Below, one piece after another: positions 1 to 7,135 of a DNA stretch of 64,000 nt. Position 1 is the first letter of the stretch; every line of letters begins with the position of its first letter. The DNA is from Cedecea davisae DSM 4568. Lineage in GTDB: Bacteria > Pseudomonadota > Gammaproteobacteria > Enterobacterales > Enterobacteriaceae. A program made the position numbers and the translations under genes. The stretch covers positions 4,084,626 to 4,148,625 of the forward strand of contig NZ_KE161030.1 of NCBI RefSeq assembly GCF_000412335.2, given 5' to 3'. Below the pieces are notes generated by a model. The model was not told the DNA's origin. It made no database searches and was given only the letters and a program-made list of their open reading frames with translations.

Positions 1-420
1 CTTAGATTTAAAAATAGATCTATTGGTTATTTCTTTCCACCATGTTCTATGAAAACTTTTCCCTACATATTCTTGAGAATACAATGGTATTGATTCGTCA
101 TATCCAACAGCAAAGGTCGCTTTATAAGGTACAACATTGTCTTTATGGTGAAGGAGACCTAAACCAGCAGAAAGAATCCATAAATCAATAGGATAATTAT
201 CTAAAATAGCTTTAGCCGTCGCCCAGTGCCCACCTTTATAAAGATCCTCTGTACATACAGTTACAGATGTAGAAATGGCTTCATTCAGAGCATTGCACCA
301 AGAATTCACGAGCACATCTGAAGGGGTTCGGCCTGATGAAAATTGACTCAGACTCAATATATCCCTACTACCGTAGTGTTTGCCGTTTGTACATGTTGTT
401 ATTAAGTTGATATTGTTCAC
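1..420 (-). CDS. partial island gene, function unknown (YaaA/DUF6884-like signature)
   Basis: An open frame runs from a GTG at 420-418 off the left edge of the window, giving 140 residues without a stop; the C-terminus is missing. The start is supported by a run of six G about 5 bases upstream. I do not recognise a named family. Visible features are an N-terminal beta strand followed by TTCTNGKH (about residues 8-15), LYKGGHW (60-66), and LSAGLGLL (83-90) followed by VVPYKATF (96-103). The LS-x-x-x-GLL plus PY pattern resembles the signature shared by YaaA/DUF328 and DUF6884 proteins, which are common in phage-defence and modified-base gene clusters; this is an inference from pattern only. 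The gene is AT-rich like its neighbour and unlike the core genes. It lies 98 bases downstream of, and on the same strand as, the 77-residue protein, so the two may be co-transcribed. Coding status is likely, function open. Confidence 0.6.
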   Translation of the reverse strand, partial: MNNINLITTCTNGKHYGSRDILSLSQFSSGRTPSDVLVNSWCNALNEAISTSVTVCTEDLYKGGHWATAKAILDNYPIDLWILSAGLGLLHHKDNVVPYKATFAVGYDESIPLYSQEYVGKSFHRTWWKEITNRSIFKSK

Positions 421-487
421 AATCGCCCCCCAGAATCGTGTTACACAAGCTACAGGAGAAAAAAGGGGATGACAAGAACGGAGTCAT

Positions 488-515
488 CAGTCCCTGAAAA
501 AATTTTCAGGGACTG
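488..515. other. near-perfect palindrome between two island genes
   Basis: CAGTCCCTGAAA and TTTCAGGGACTG form a 12-bp inverted repeat around four central bases, starting 3 bases past the stop of the 77-residue gene. No T-run follows on the minus strand, so it does not look like a standard intrinsic terminator. It could be a weak terminator, an mRNA-stabilising hairpin or a protein-binding site. Confidence 0.6.
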
Positions 516-518
516 ATG

Positions 519-752
519 TTAGTGAGAAATATACTCGAAATACTCATCTTGAGAATGAGTACATCTGTGGCATCGTCTCAAAATGCCTTTTTCTTCAAGA
601 GATAAACAAAAGCTTCGACATGACTCAAGAAGGATGTCAGGATTTTCATTTTTATTTTTAGAAATCAAGGCTCTAGCAAGAGTATCGTAACTAAAACCTC
701 CAGTTGAGTGCGATACAATGCTCATCGCAAGTTGGGCATCGAAAGTTTTCAT
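519..752 (-). CDS. small winged-helix-like protein (77 aa), hypothetical
   Basis: A complete 77-residue frame with a good ribosome-binding site (AAGGTGA, 4 bases before the ATG). No family recognised with certainty. The order of features (helical N-terminus, LARALI, a long helix, LEEKGILRR at about 51-59, then a short strand with DEYFEYI at the end) fits a small winged helix-turn-helix DNA-binding fold. It also carries Cys at about 45 and 49 and a CHRC pair at 61-64, which could bind a metal. It lies between the integrase and the partial gene on the same strand, at low GC. An excisionase/regulator role for the element or a regulator of the next gene are both possible; neither is shown. Confidence 0.6.
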   Translation of the reverse strand: MKTFDAQLAMSIVSHSTGGFSYDTLARALISKNKNENPDILLESCRSFCLSLEEKGILRRCHRCTHSQDEYFEYISH

Positions 753-854
753 AGTTCACCTTAGAGTCGCTTGAATAATACAGTTATAAAAAAGTATTGA
801 TTATAGTTCAAGCCGGCTTACCAAATTTGAACATAGCAAGCATCAGGAACTAGA

Positions 855-2099
855 CTACTTGCCAAAGTCATAAGGACTAACAGTCTTCTCCCGATTCACA
901 TCAAGAAAATCAGCCCACCACTGCAGCATCAGTCTGCGCTCATCCAGATGCTCGGCCTTATGAATATAAGCCGCACGTACAGAGTTACGCTCCATATGGC
1001 TCATCTGCCGTTCAACCGCATCCCTCGACCACAATCCAGATTCTATCAATGAACTACATGCCATCGTCCTGAAACCATGCCCACAAACCTCTACCTTGGT
1101 ATCATAACCCATAACGCGCAGAGCCTTGTTCACCGTGTTCTCACTCATCGGTTTGCGATGGTCGTGATCGCCAATGAAAACAAAATCGCGATCGCCACTA
1201 AGTTTGTGTACCTGTTTAAGGATTGCTAACGCCTGACGAGATAACGGCACCAAATGGGGTGTACGCATTTTTGAGCCGCGCTGGGAGTGCTTTATCCCTT
1301 CAATAGCCTCGCGCTCTGCGGGTATGGTCCACATTGATGTTTCAAAATCGATCTCAGACCAACGAGCAAAACGCAGTTCACTGGAACGAATGAAGACCAA
1401 GAGGGTTAGCTCAACGGCAAGACGAGTCAAAGGCCTACCGGTATAACTGTCAATGCGCTGAAGGAGTTCAGGAGTACGCTTCAACTCTAATGCTGGTCGA
1501 TGCTGCCGGTTACTTGAAGCAATGGCACCAACCATCTCCTGCGCGGGATTGTAATCGAGCAAACCGCTCTGTACGGCATAACGCATAATTGCTGTAGTTC
1601 GCTGTTGCAACCGTGAAGCCACCTCAAGACGTCCAGACATCTCTACGGCTTTGATTGGCGCTAACAGATCTCTCGTTTTAAGTTCAGCAATGTTACGTTT
1701 GCCAATGGCGGGAAAGAGGTTGTCCTCCAGACTTTTCAGCACCCGCCGACTATGTTCTTCCGACCACTTTTTATTTGTGGCATGCCACTCAACGGCGAGC
1801 TGTTCAAAAGTGCGCGCTTCTTCCAGCTCAACTTTGTCATTTTTCTTTTTGTCTCCCGGATCAATGCTGTTTGCCAAAAGCTTACGTGCTTCATCGCGAC
1901 GAGCTCTGGCATCTGCAAGAGACACTTCAGGATAAACACCTAAAGCCAGCATCTTTTGCTTCCCGCCAAAGCGGTACTGCAGACGCCAGTATCTTGAACC
2001 ATTTGGGTGGACGAGAAGATGCATACCGTTGCCATCGGTCAGCTTATATTGCTTATCCATTGGCTTGGCTGTTCTGACTTTGATATCTGTTAGAGCCAT
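855..2099 (-). CDS. P4-type tyrosine recombinase/integrase
   Basis: A 414-residue site-specific recombinase of the P4 integrase family, the enzyme that inserts and excises genomic islands at tRNA 3' ends. The N-terminus (1-90) is the arm-binding domain typical of the family (LTDxxxR, LxDGxGLxL-like stretch, YxxxxKxxxLGxYPxxSLADAR-like stretch). The catalytic domain shows the RSSELR box (Arg about 238), HGFR (His 341, Arg 344), the SHMERN His (368) and the nucleophile Tyr in AAYIH (378), with the usual ending around WWADFLD. All catalytic residues are present and the length is normal, so it should be active. The frame starts 187 bases from the 3' end of leuX and reads away from the tRNA, the standard arrangement for an element integrated there. 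Confidence 0.95.
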   Translation of the reverse strand: MALTDIKVRTAKPMDKQYKLTDGNGMHLLVHPNGSRYWRLQYRFGGKQKMLALGVYPEVSLADARARRDEARKLLANSIDPGDKKKNDKVELEEARTFEQLAVEWHATNKKWSEEHSRRVLKSLEDNLFPAIGKRNIAELKTRDLLAPIKAVEMSGRLEVASRLQQRTTAIMRYAVQSGLLDYNPAQEMVGAIASSNRQHRPALELKRTPELLQRIDSYTGRPLTRLAVELTLLVFIRSSELRFARWSEIDFETSMWTIPAEREAIEGIKHSQRGSKMRTPHLVPLSRQALAILKQVHKLSGDRDFVFIGDHDHRKPMSENTVNKALRVMGYDTKVEVCGHGFRTMACSSLIESGLWSRDAVERQMSHMERNSVRAAYIHKAEHLDERRLMLQWWADFLDVNREKTVSPYDFGK

Positions 2100-2113
2100 G
2101 CTTATCCCCTCCC

Positions 2114-2174
2114 TGTTGGTACAAGCATTATCGAACCGGAAATACCATCATCTGTACCAACATGTGTTGGTAGA
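2114..2174. promoter_or_regulatory. iterated TGTTGGTACA motif upstream of the integrase gene
   Basis: TGTTGGTACA at 2114-2123, its exact inverse TGTACCAACA at 2153-2162, and a 9/10 copy at 2165-2174. The last two form TACCAACA-TG-TGTTGGTA (2155-2172), an 8-bp inverted repeat with a 2-base centre. The place, between int and the tRNA att site, fits arm-type integrase or excisionase sites, or an operator for int. The binding protein is inferred, not shown. Confidence 0.55.
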
Positions 2175-2248
2175 TGTACGTTGAAGTCGGTTGACCTTGA
2201 GAGAGTCAATATAGCGGGAATGATGGGTAAATACTGGATTTCAGGCAT

Positions 2249-2271
2249 AAAAAAAGACCTCAGTTGAGGTC
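2249..2271 (-). terminator. intrinsic terminator downstream of leuX
   Basis: On the minus strand, GACCTCA-AC-TGAGGTC is followed by seven T (bases 2255 to 2249). It lies 15 bases past the tRNA CCA end, on the island side of the attachment site. Confidence 0.85.
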
Positions 2272-2285
2272 CATTTACATGCTTT

Positions 2286-2370
2286 TGGTGCCGAAGGCCG
2301 GACTCGAACCGGCACGTATCTCTACGGTTGATTTTGAATCAACTGCGTCTACCGATTTCGCCACTTCGGC
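2286..2370 (-). tRNA. leuX: tRNA-Leu (anticodon CAA)
   Basis: The minus strand reads GCCGAAG at the 5' end, pairs with CTTCGGC at the 3' end and carries an encoded CCA at 2288-2286. The anticodon stem GTTGA/TCAAC encloses loop TTCAAAA, giving anticodon CAA. The T-arm GGTTCGAGTCC is present, as is the long variable arm of a class II tRNA. In Escherichia this gene, leuX, lies beside ahr (yjgB) and is a known integration hotspot; here the integrase sits on its 3' side, so the 3' part of the tRNA is the probable att core. The distal att copy lies outside the window. The tRNA is intact. Confidence 0.97.
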
Positions 2371-2398
2371 ACTGAAGGGGTATGCGGAAACGTTGTGG

Positions 2399-2426
2399 AT
2401 TATACCTGTCGCTGGCCGCCATGCAA
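2399..2426 (-). promoter_or_regulatory. leuX promoter
   Basis: On the minus strand, TTGCAT (2426-2421) is separated by 16 bases from a perfect TATAAT (2404-2399). Transcription would start about 20 bases before the mature tRNA 5' end at 2370. Confidence 0.8.
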
Positions 2427-2634
2427 GCGGCGCGGCGCGTAACTGGCGTTAAGTGCTGCATTTTTCAGCGCTGCTGTGCGCCACAGCCTGCTCCGCCTGA
2501 TTCGCGCTTCCTTCGCCTCACACATTCAGCAAATCTATCGTTCTGCGGTTTACATCGGCTTTCATTTGTTATGTGATCCTGTTACGTCTTCTCAAACCCA
2601 CTCCCTTGCACCGCCAAACCGTAACAGGACACGT

Positions 2635-3642
2635 ATGGATTTCATCCAGCACGATCGTGCGCTCGAAAACTACTGGCGCGGCGTTATCCTTTTTGGGAAG
2701 AACGTCGCATCTTACAAATTCGCCCTCGCGCACGCCCTGTATGAGATAGATAAATCCGGCAGCGACCTGGTTACTCTGGAGGCCCTGGCGCTCCCGTTCA
2801 GCCAGCACCTGTGCAGGCACCTGCTCAATGCCCCAAAGCAAATCACCTCCGCCAGCAGCAAGTATCTGGCCGTCTGCGAGCAATTTAACCGGGGCGAAGT
2901 CACTCTAAGCACGCTCCAGGAAGCCACAGTGCGAGACGGCTTCAATAACGTGATCGATGCCTTCCACAACGTGAATTTCGCGGGGCTGGATAAACGCTTC
3001 TTCCTGGACGAGCGCAAAACCCATAAAGGCATTCGGCTAACGGATAACTTCTACCGGCTTACCGAACGCCACCAGTACCAGAACCTGATTATCGAGACGG
3101 AAGCGCGCTGGCGTCTTGTTGAACACGCCTGGGCGGCGGGCATTTCCACCAACCTCGTTGCCGTCGAATACAGCGCAGAAGACAACCTGTTATTCAGCAA
3201 AGTGAACGAGCGCCGGGTCAATATCACCAGTTGCCGGGACAGTATCAACGGCTACCAGAAAGGCTCCTGTTTCTATTGCTACAGGCCGATAAGCATCAAA
3301 CCGGGCGATAGCCAGCTCGCAGACGTGGACCACTTCATCCCGTGGGCGGGCCGGAATTACGTGCCGAATATCAACGGCGTGTGGAACCTGGTTCTGGCCT
3401 GCAAAAGCTGTAACAGCCACAAATCTTCGCGCCTGGCAGAAATAAATTATCTGGAGCGGCTGAACACCAGGAACGAATTTTTCATTCAGAGTAAGCTTCC
3501 GCTGCACCAGACCATTGTGCAGCAAACCGGTAAAAGCCCCGCACAGCGCCTCGCCTTCCTCAAAGTAAACTGGGAGACGGTTAAAAACGAGCGGGCGTTT
3601 CATACCTGGAAACCCGAAACGGAAGCAGAGGCAACATTCTGA
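2635..3642 (+). CDS. HNH endonuclease-domain protein (335 aa)
   Basis: The ATG at 2635 is chosen because AGGA lies at the right distance; the longer frame upstream lacks such a site and reads into low-quality sequence. The first ~200 residues are a helical domain I do not recognise. The C-terminal third is a zinc-stabilised HNH nuclease: CFYC (about 212-215), the metal-binding DVDH (230-233), Asn 247 in NGVWN, and CKSCN (256-260). The family cuts DNA and occurs in restriction, anti-phage and mobile-element proteins. The stop overlaps the start of the next gene (TGATG), so the two are almost certainly translated together with a methyltransferase. Base composition is like the core genome, so it does not look recently acquired. 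Target and role are unknown. Confidence 0.85.
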   Translation: MDFIQHDRALENYWRGVILFGKNVASYKFALAHALYEIDKSGSDLVTLEALALPFSQHLCRHLLNAPKQITSASSKYLAVCEQFNRGEVTLSTLQEATVRDGFNNVIDAFHNVNFAGLDKRFFLDERKTHKGIRLTDNFYRLTERHQYQNLIIETEARWRLVEHAWAAGISTNLVAVEYSAEDNLLFSKVNERRVNITSCRDSINGYQKGSCFYCYRPISIKPGDSQLADVDHFIPWAGRNYVPNINGVWNLVLACKSCNSHKSSRLAEINYLERLNTRNEFFIQSKLPLHQTIVQQTGKSPAQRLAFLKVNWETVKNERAFHTWKPETEAEATF

Positions 3643-4220
3643 TGAGCCAAAACTACTACCAGACCCACGCTCAGACCTTCTTCGACGGCACGGTCAATGT
3701 CGATATGTCTCCCCTGCATAAAGCCTTTACCCGCCACCTGCCTGCCCGCGCAAAAGTGCTGGACGCCGGGTGCGGTTCAGGCCGGGATGCGCTGGCCTTT
3801 AAACAGTTGGGTTACCGGGTTGAAGCCTTCGACGCCTCTTCCGAGCTGGTCGCCCTGGCGCAGGAGCACAGCGGCCTGCCGGTAAAGCAGATGACCTTTG
3901 CCGGAGTAAACGAGCAGGAAGAGTTCGACGGCATCTGGTGCTGTGCCTCGCTGCTGCATGTGCCTTTTGCGGAGCTGCCCGGCGTAATGCATAAGCTGGC
4001 GGCGGCCTTAAAGCCGGGCGGTATCTGGTACTTCTCATTTAAATATGGCGAAGGCGAGCGTGAGCAGGAAGGCCGCACGTTTACGGACATCAACGAGACA
4101 AGGCTGGCTGCACTGCTGGCAGGCCAGCCCACCGTTGCCGTCATCGAACAATGGATAACCCAGGACGTTCGCCCCGGCAGGGATGAAAAGTGGCTGAATT
4201 GTCTGGTTATGAAGCAATAA
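3642..4220 (+). CDS. class I SAM-dependent methyltransferase (192 aa)
   Basis: A Rossmann-fold methyltransferase. Motif I is VLDAGCGSGRD (about 40-50), followed by the acidic end of beta-2 (VEAFDAS) and the LKPGG loop before beta-5 (about 121-125). There is no DPPY/NPPY or PC motif, so nothing identifies it as a DNA base methyltransferase; the layout is that of the small-molecule Methyltransf_11/25 group. The ATG shares one base with the TGA of the HNH gene, so translation is coupled. The link to an HNH nuclease is suggestive of a modify/cut pair, but a metabolic or RNA substrate is equally possible. Confidence 0.85.
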   Translation: MSQNYYQTHAQTFFDGTVNVDMSPLHKAFTRHLPARAKVLDAGCGSGRDALAFKQLGYRVEAFDASSELVALAQEHSGLPVKQMTFAGVNEQEEFDGIWCCASLLHVPFAELPGVMHKLAAALKPGGIWYFSFKYGEGEREQEGRTFTDINETRLAALLAGQPTVAVIEQWITQDVRPGRDEKWLNCLVMKQ

Positions 4221-4303
4221 CCACCCCACAGCACTTCACGCCAACAGGTCCCACCCGCCAGATGTTCTAAACTGGTTGCAGTGCCAACACAGAGGATGAG
4301 CGA

Positions 4304-5323
4304 ATGTCTGTTATCAAAAGTTATGCCGCGCCAAAGGCCGGTGCGGAGCTGGAGCTTCAGGATTTCGACGCAGGCGATCTGCTGCCGGAGGATGTAGAAG
4401 TTAAGGTCGATTATTGCGGCATCTGCCATTCGGACTTGTCGATGATCGACAACGAATGGGGCTTTTCGCAGTACCCGCTGGTCGCCGGGCATGAGGTGAT
4501 TGGTCGCGTACACGCCCTGGGTTCAGCGGCGCAGAATAAAGGCCTGAAGGTTGGCCAACGCGTGGGCATCGGCTGGACGGCCCGCAGCTGCGGCCACTGC
4601 GACGCCTGTATCAGCGGCAGCCAGATCAACTGCCAGCAAGGCAGCACCGCCACCATTATGAACCGCGGCGGCTTCGCCGATAAAATTCGCGCAGACTGGC
4701 AATGGGTCATTCCGCTGCCGGACTCCATCGACATCGAATCCGCAGGGCCGCTGCTGTGCGGCGGCATCACGGTGTTCAAACCGCTGCTGATGCACCACAT
4801 CACCGCCACCAGCCGAGTGGGCGTTATCGGCATCGGCGGCCTGGGGCACATCGCCATTAAGCTGCTGCACGCCATGGGCTGCGAGGTGACGGCGTTTAGT
4901 TCTAACCCGTCCAAAAAAGAAGAAGTGCTGGCGATGGGCGCGGATAAAGTCGTCAACAGCCGTGACCCGGAGGCGTTAACCGCTCTGGCAGGCCAGTTCG
5001 ACCTGATTATCAACACCGTAAACGTCGATCTCGACTGGATGCCGTACTTCAAAGCGCTGGCCTACGGCGGCAACTTCCATACCGTTGGCGCGGTAATGAA
5101 GCCGTTCGAGGTCCCGGCCTTCACCCTGATTGCCGGAGACCGCAGCATCTCCGGGTCGGCAACCGGCTCCCCGCACGAACTGCGCTCCCTGATGAAGCTG
5201 GCAGGCCGGGCGAAGGTTCAGCCGCAAATCGAGCTGTACCCGATGTCAAAAATCAACGAAGCCATACAGCATGTGCGCGACGGCAAAGCCCGCTACCGCG
5301 TGGTACTCAAGTCAGATTTCTGA
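4304..5323 (+). CDS. ahr: NADPH-dependent aldehyde reductase Ahr
   Basis: A 339-residue zinc-dependent medium-chain alcohol dehydrogenase that reduces a broad range of aldehydes to alcohols in the cytoplasm (E. coli Ahr, formerly YjgB). The catalytic zinc ligands are in CGICHSD (Cys about 38) and GHE (about 61-63); the structural zinc site is CGHCDAC plus a following Cys. The nucleotide-binding glycine motif is GIGGLGHIA at about 174-182. Start: GAGGA sits 7 bases before the ATG. Position next to leuX matches E. coli. It ends in a terminator shared with the convergent dhaK gene. Confidence 0.93.
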   Translation: MSVIKSYAAPKAGAELELQDFDAGDLLPEDVEVKVDYCGICHSDLSMIDNEWGFSQYPLVAGHEVIGRVHALGSAAQNKGLKVGQRVGIGWTARSCGHCDACISGSQINCQQGSTATIMNRGGFADKIRADWQWVIPLPDSIDIESAGPLLCGGITVFKPLLMHHITATSRVGVIGIGGLGHIAIKLLHAMGCEVTAFSSNPSKKEEVLAMGADKVVNSRDPEALTALAGQFDLIINTVNVDLDWMPYFKALAYGGNFHTVGAVMKPFEVPAFTLIAGDRSISGSATGSPHELRSLMKLAGRAKVQPQIELYPMSKINEAIQHVRDGKARYRVVLKSDF

Positions 5324-5326
5324 TGT

Positions 5327-5352
5327 AAAAAAGGCTCCCGAGGGAGCCTTTT
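5327..5352. terminator. bidirectional terminator between ahr and dhaK
   Basis: GGCTCCC-GA-GGGAGCC (5333-5348) flanked by six A on the left and four T on the right; it can serve both convergent genes. Confidence 0.85.
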
Positions 5353-5355
5353 CAG

Positions 5356-6996
5356 TTATTTAACCAGGTCGGCAAATACCGCCGCTACGGCGACTGCTCC
5401 GGGGTCTTTCACCCCTTCGAGGTTGCCGCTGTTCACGTAGGACGAGCGCCCGGCGTTGGCTTTTTGCATCTTCGCCGTGTCGTCCGCGCCCTTCTCTGCT
5501 GCCTTCGCGGCGGCCTTCAGATCTTTGTCCCTCAGGGCTTCCAGCGCCGGTTGCAGGGCGTCTATCAGCGTTCTGTCACCCAGGTCCGCGCCGCCGTAGC
5601 GTTTCATCTGCTCCAGGCCAAACAGCAGCGACTCTGCCAGCGGTTTTTTCTCGCCCACTTTTTGCCCGGCTGCGGTGAAGAATATCGACATCAGCACGCC
5701 GCTGGAGCCGCCCATTACGGTTGCCAGCCGCTCGCCCACCAGCCCCAGCAGCGCGGCGGCGTCGTTAAGCGGCAGTTTGCCTTTTTCGTTCAGGTTCGCG
5801 ATGTCGCGCGCGCCTTCGGCAAAGGTCGAGCCGGTATCGCCGTCGCCCACTTTGGCGTCCAGCGCGTTAAGGTGGCTTTCCTGGTCGATAAGCGTTCTGG
5901 TTACGCTCGCCACCAGAGCTTTGACTTCATCATTGGCAGAAGCTTTTACTTCGCTACCTTCGCGAATGGCGCTCTGCTTCTGCTCCGGCATCTTGTGGTA
6001 TTTCACCATCGGCTGCCAGCCGGCGGTTTCAACATCGGACTCCAGCGCCTTAATAAATTCCGGGTTGAGTTTAATGGCGGAAAGCGAGAATCCTTTCATA
6101 TCCAGGGCGCTGACCAACGGCGCGGGGCCAATCAGGTATTTAATTTGTGAGCCAAGGTCGGAGTGCATCAGCTCTTTGGTCAGGAGTGCCATCTCGAGGG
6201 AAGAAACACCGCCGAGGTTGTTGATCAGCACCGCAAGGTCGCTCTCCTGGCCGGTGGCTTTGCGCAGGTGCTTAGCCAGAGTGGCAATCACCTGTTTGCT
6301 GTTCTGCGTCTCCACGGTGCTGGCGCCCGGTTCCCCGTGAATGCCCAGCCCAAGTTCGACGTGGCCGCCTTTAATGCGTCCTTCTTCTTCGTCGCTGCCC
6401 GGCAGGTTACAGGTCTGCATCGCCACGCCCATGCTGGCAAGGCTGTCGCAGGCTTGTTGGGCGATGTCGCGCACGTCGCTCAGCGCTTTGCCCTGCTCGG
6501 CGGCAAAGCCCGCAATTTTGTGGACCAAGGCCGTTCCGGCAATGCCGCGCGGCTGCTTGTTGTCCGGCAGCGAGATGTCGTCCCCGACGATGACCATCTC
6601 CACCTTCAGGCCGTGTTTTTTGGCTTTCTCTGCGGCCAGGCCAAAGTTGAGCCTGTCTCCGGTGTAGTTTTTCACAATCAGCAGGCAGCCGCGGTCGCCG
6701 GTTACGCCCACAATCGCGTTCAGTACCGCGTCCACGCTCGGCGAGGCGAACAGGTCCCCGCACACTGCGGCGGTCAGCATTCCACGGCCAACAAAGCCAA
6801 CGTGGGCCGGTTCATGGCCGGAGCCGCCGCCGGAGATAATCGCCACTTTGCTTTTATCCCAGTCGTTACGCGCCACTACGCGGATGGCCGGGTCAATGTC
6901 CAGCCGGGTCAGGTTGCGGTAGCGGGAACTGATAATCACGCCTTCGATGGCGTCGTTGACCAGCTGTTTGCGGTCGTCATAAAAGAATCTGGACAT
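5356..6996 (-). CDS. dhaK: dihydroxyacetone kinase, single-chain DhaK-DhaL type
   Basis: A 546-residue ATP-dependent dihydroxyacetone kinase, which phosphorylates dihydroxyacetone to dihydroxyacetone phosphate. The N-terminal DhaK domain (about 1-330) holds GGGSGHEP (56-63) and the His that covalently binds substrate in GIHGEPG (His about 220). The C-terminal DhaL nucleotide-binding domain (about 355-546) has the metal-binding GDGDTG. DhaK and DhaL are fused in one chain, as in Citrobacter, so it uses ATP directly rather than the PTS phosphotransfer of E. coli DhaKLM. No glycerol dehydrogenase gene is next to it. It diverges from yjgR over a 139-base region. Confidence 0.93.
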   Translation of the reverse strand: MSRFFYDDRKQLVNDAIEGVIISSRYRNLTRLDIDPAIRVVARNDWDKSKVAIISGGGSGHEPAHVGFVGRGMLTAAVCGDLFASPSVDAVLNAIVGVTGDRGCLLIVKNYTGDRLNFGLAAEKAKKHGLKVEMVIVGDDISLPDNKQPRGIAGTALVHKIAGFAAEQGKALSDVRDIAQQACDSLASMGVAMQTCNLPGSDEEEGRIKGGHVELGLGIHGEPGASTVETQNSKQVIATLAKHLRKATGQESDLAVLINNLGGVSSLEMALLTKELMHSDLGSQIKYLIGPAPLVSALDMKGFSLSAIKLNPEFIKALESDVETAGWQPMVKYHKMPEQKQSAIREGSEVKASANDEVKALVASVTRTLIDQESHLNALDAKVGDGDTGSTFAEGARDIANLNEKGKLPLNDAAALLGLVGERLATVMGGSSGVLMSIFFTAAGQKVGEKKPLAESLLFGLEQMKRYGGADLGDRTLIDALQPALEALRDKDLKAAAKAAEKGADDTAKMQKANAGRSSYVNSGNLEGVKDPGAVAVAAVFADLVK

Positions 6997-7135
6997 AGCA
7001 CTCCCTGTATTTTTTAAGAGGTTTGCATAGCATAGCCCTTTGCCGGGCCGGTGAGGTAAACATGAGAAGATCCCGATGCTCTATTCGTGCGGAAGGCTAT
7101 GCTTTAAGAAGAAATGTTGCCCCAGGGAAAAGCTC

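Noticed and set aside
2264-2452. Open frame of 62 codons across leuX
   Set aside because: It is the translation of the complement of the tRNA gene, a known artefact at tRNA-Leu genes.
2476-2634. N-terminal extension of the HNH protein
   Set aside because: No ribosome-binding site at the upstream start; the ATG at 2635 has one and follows the leuX promoter region.
6163-7017. 284-codon frame antisense to dhaK
   Set aside because: Shadow of a GC-rich gene; the dhaK protein on the other strand carries all family motifs.
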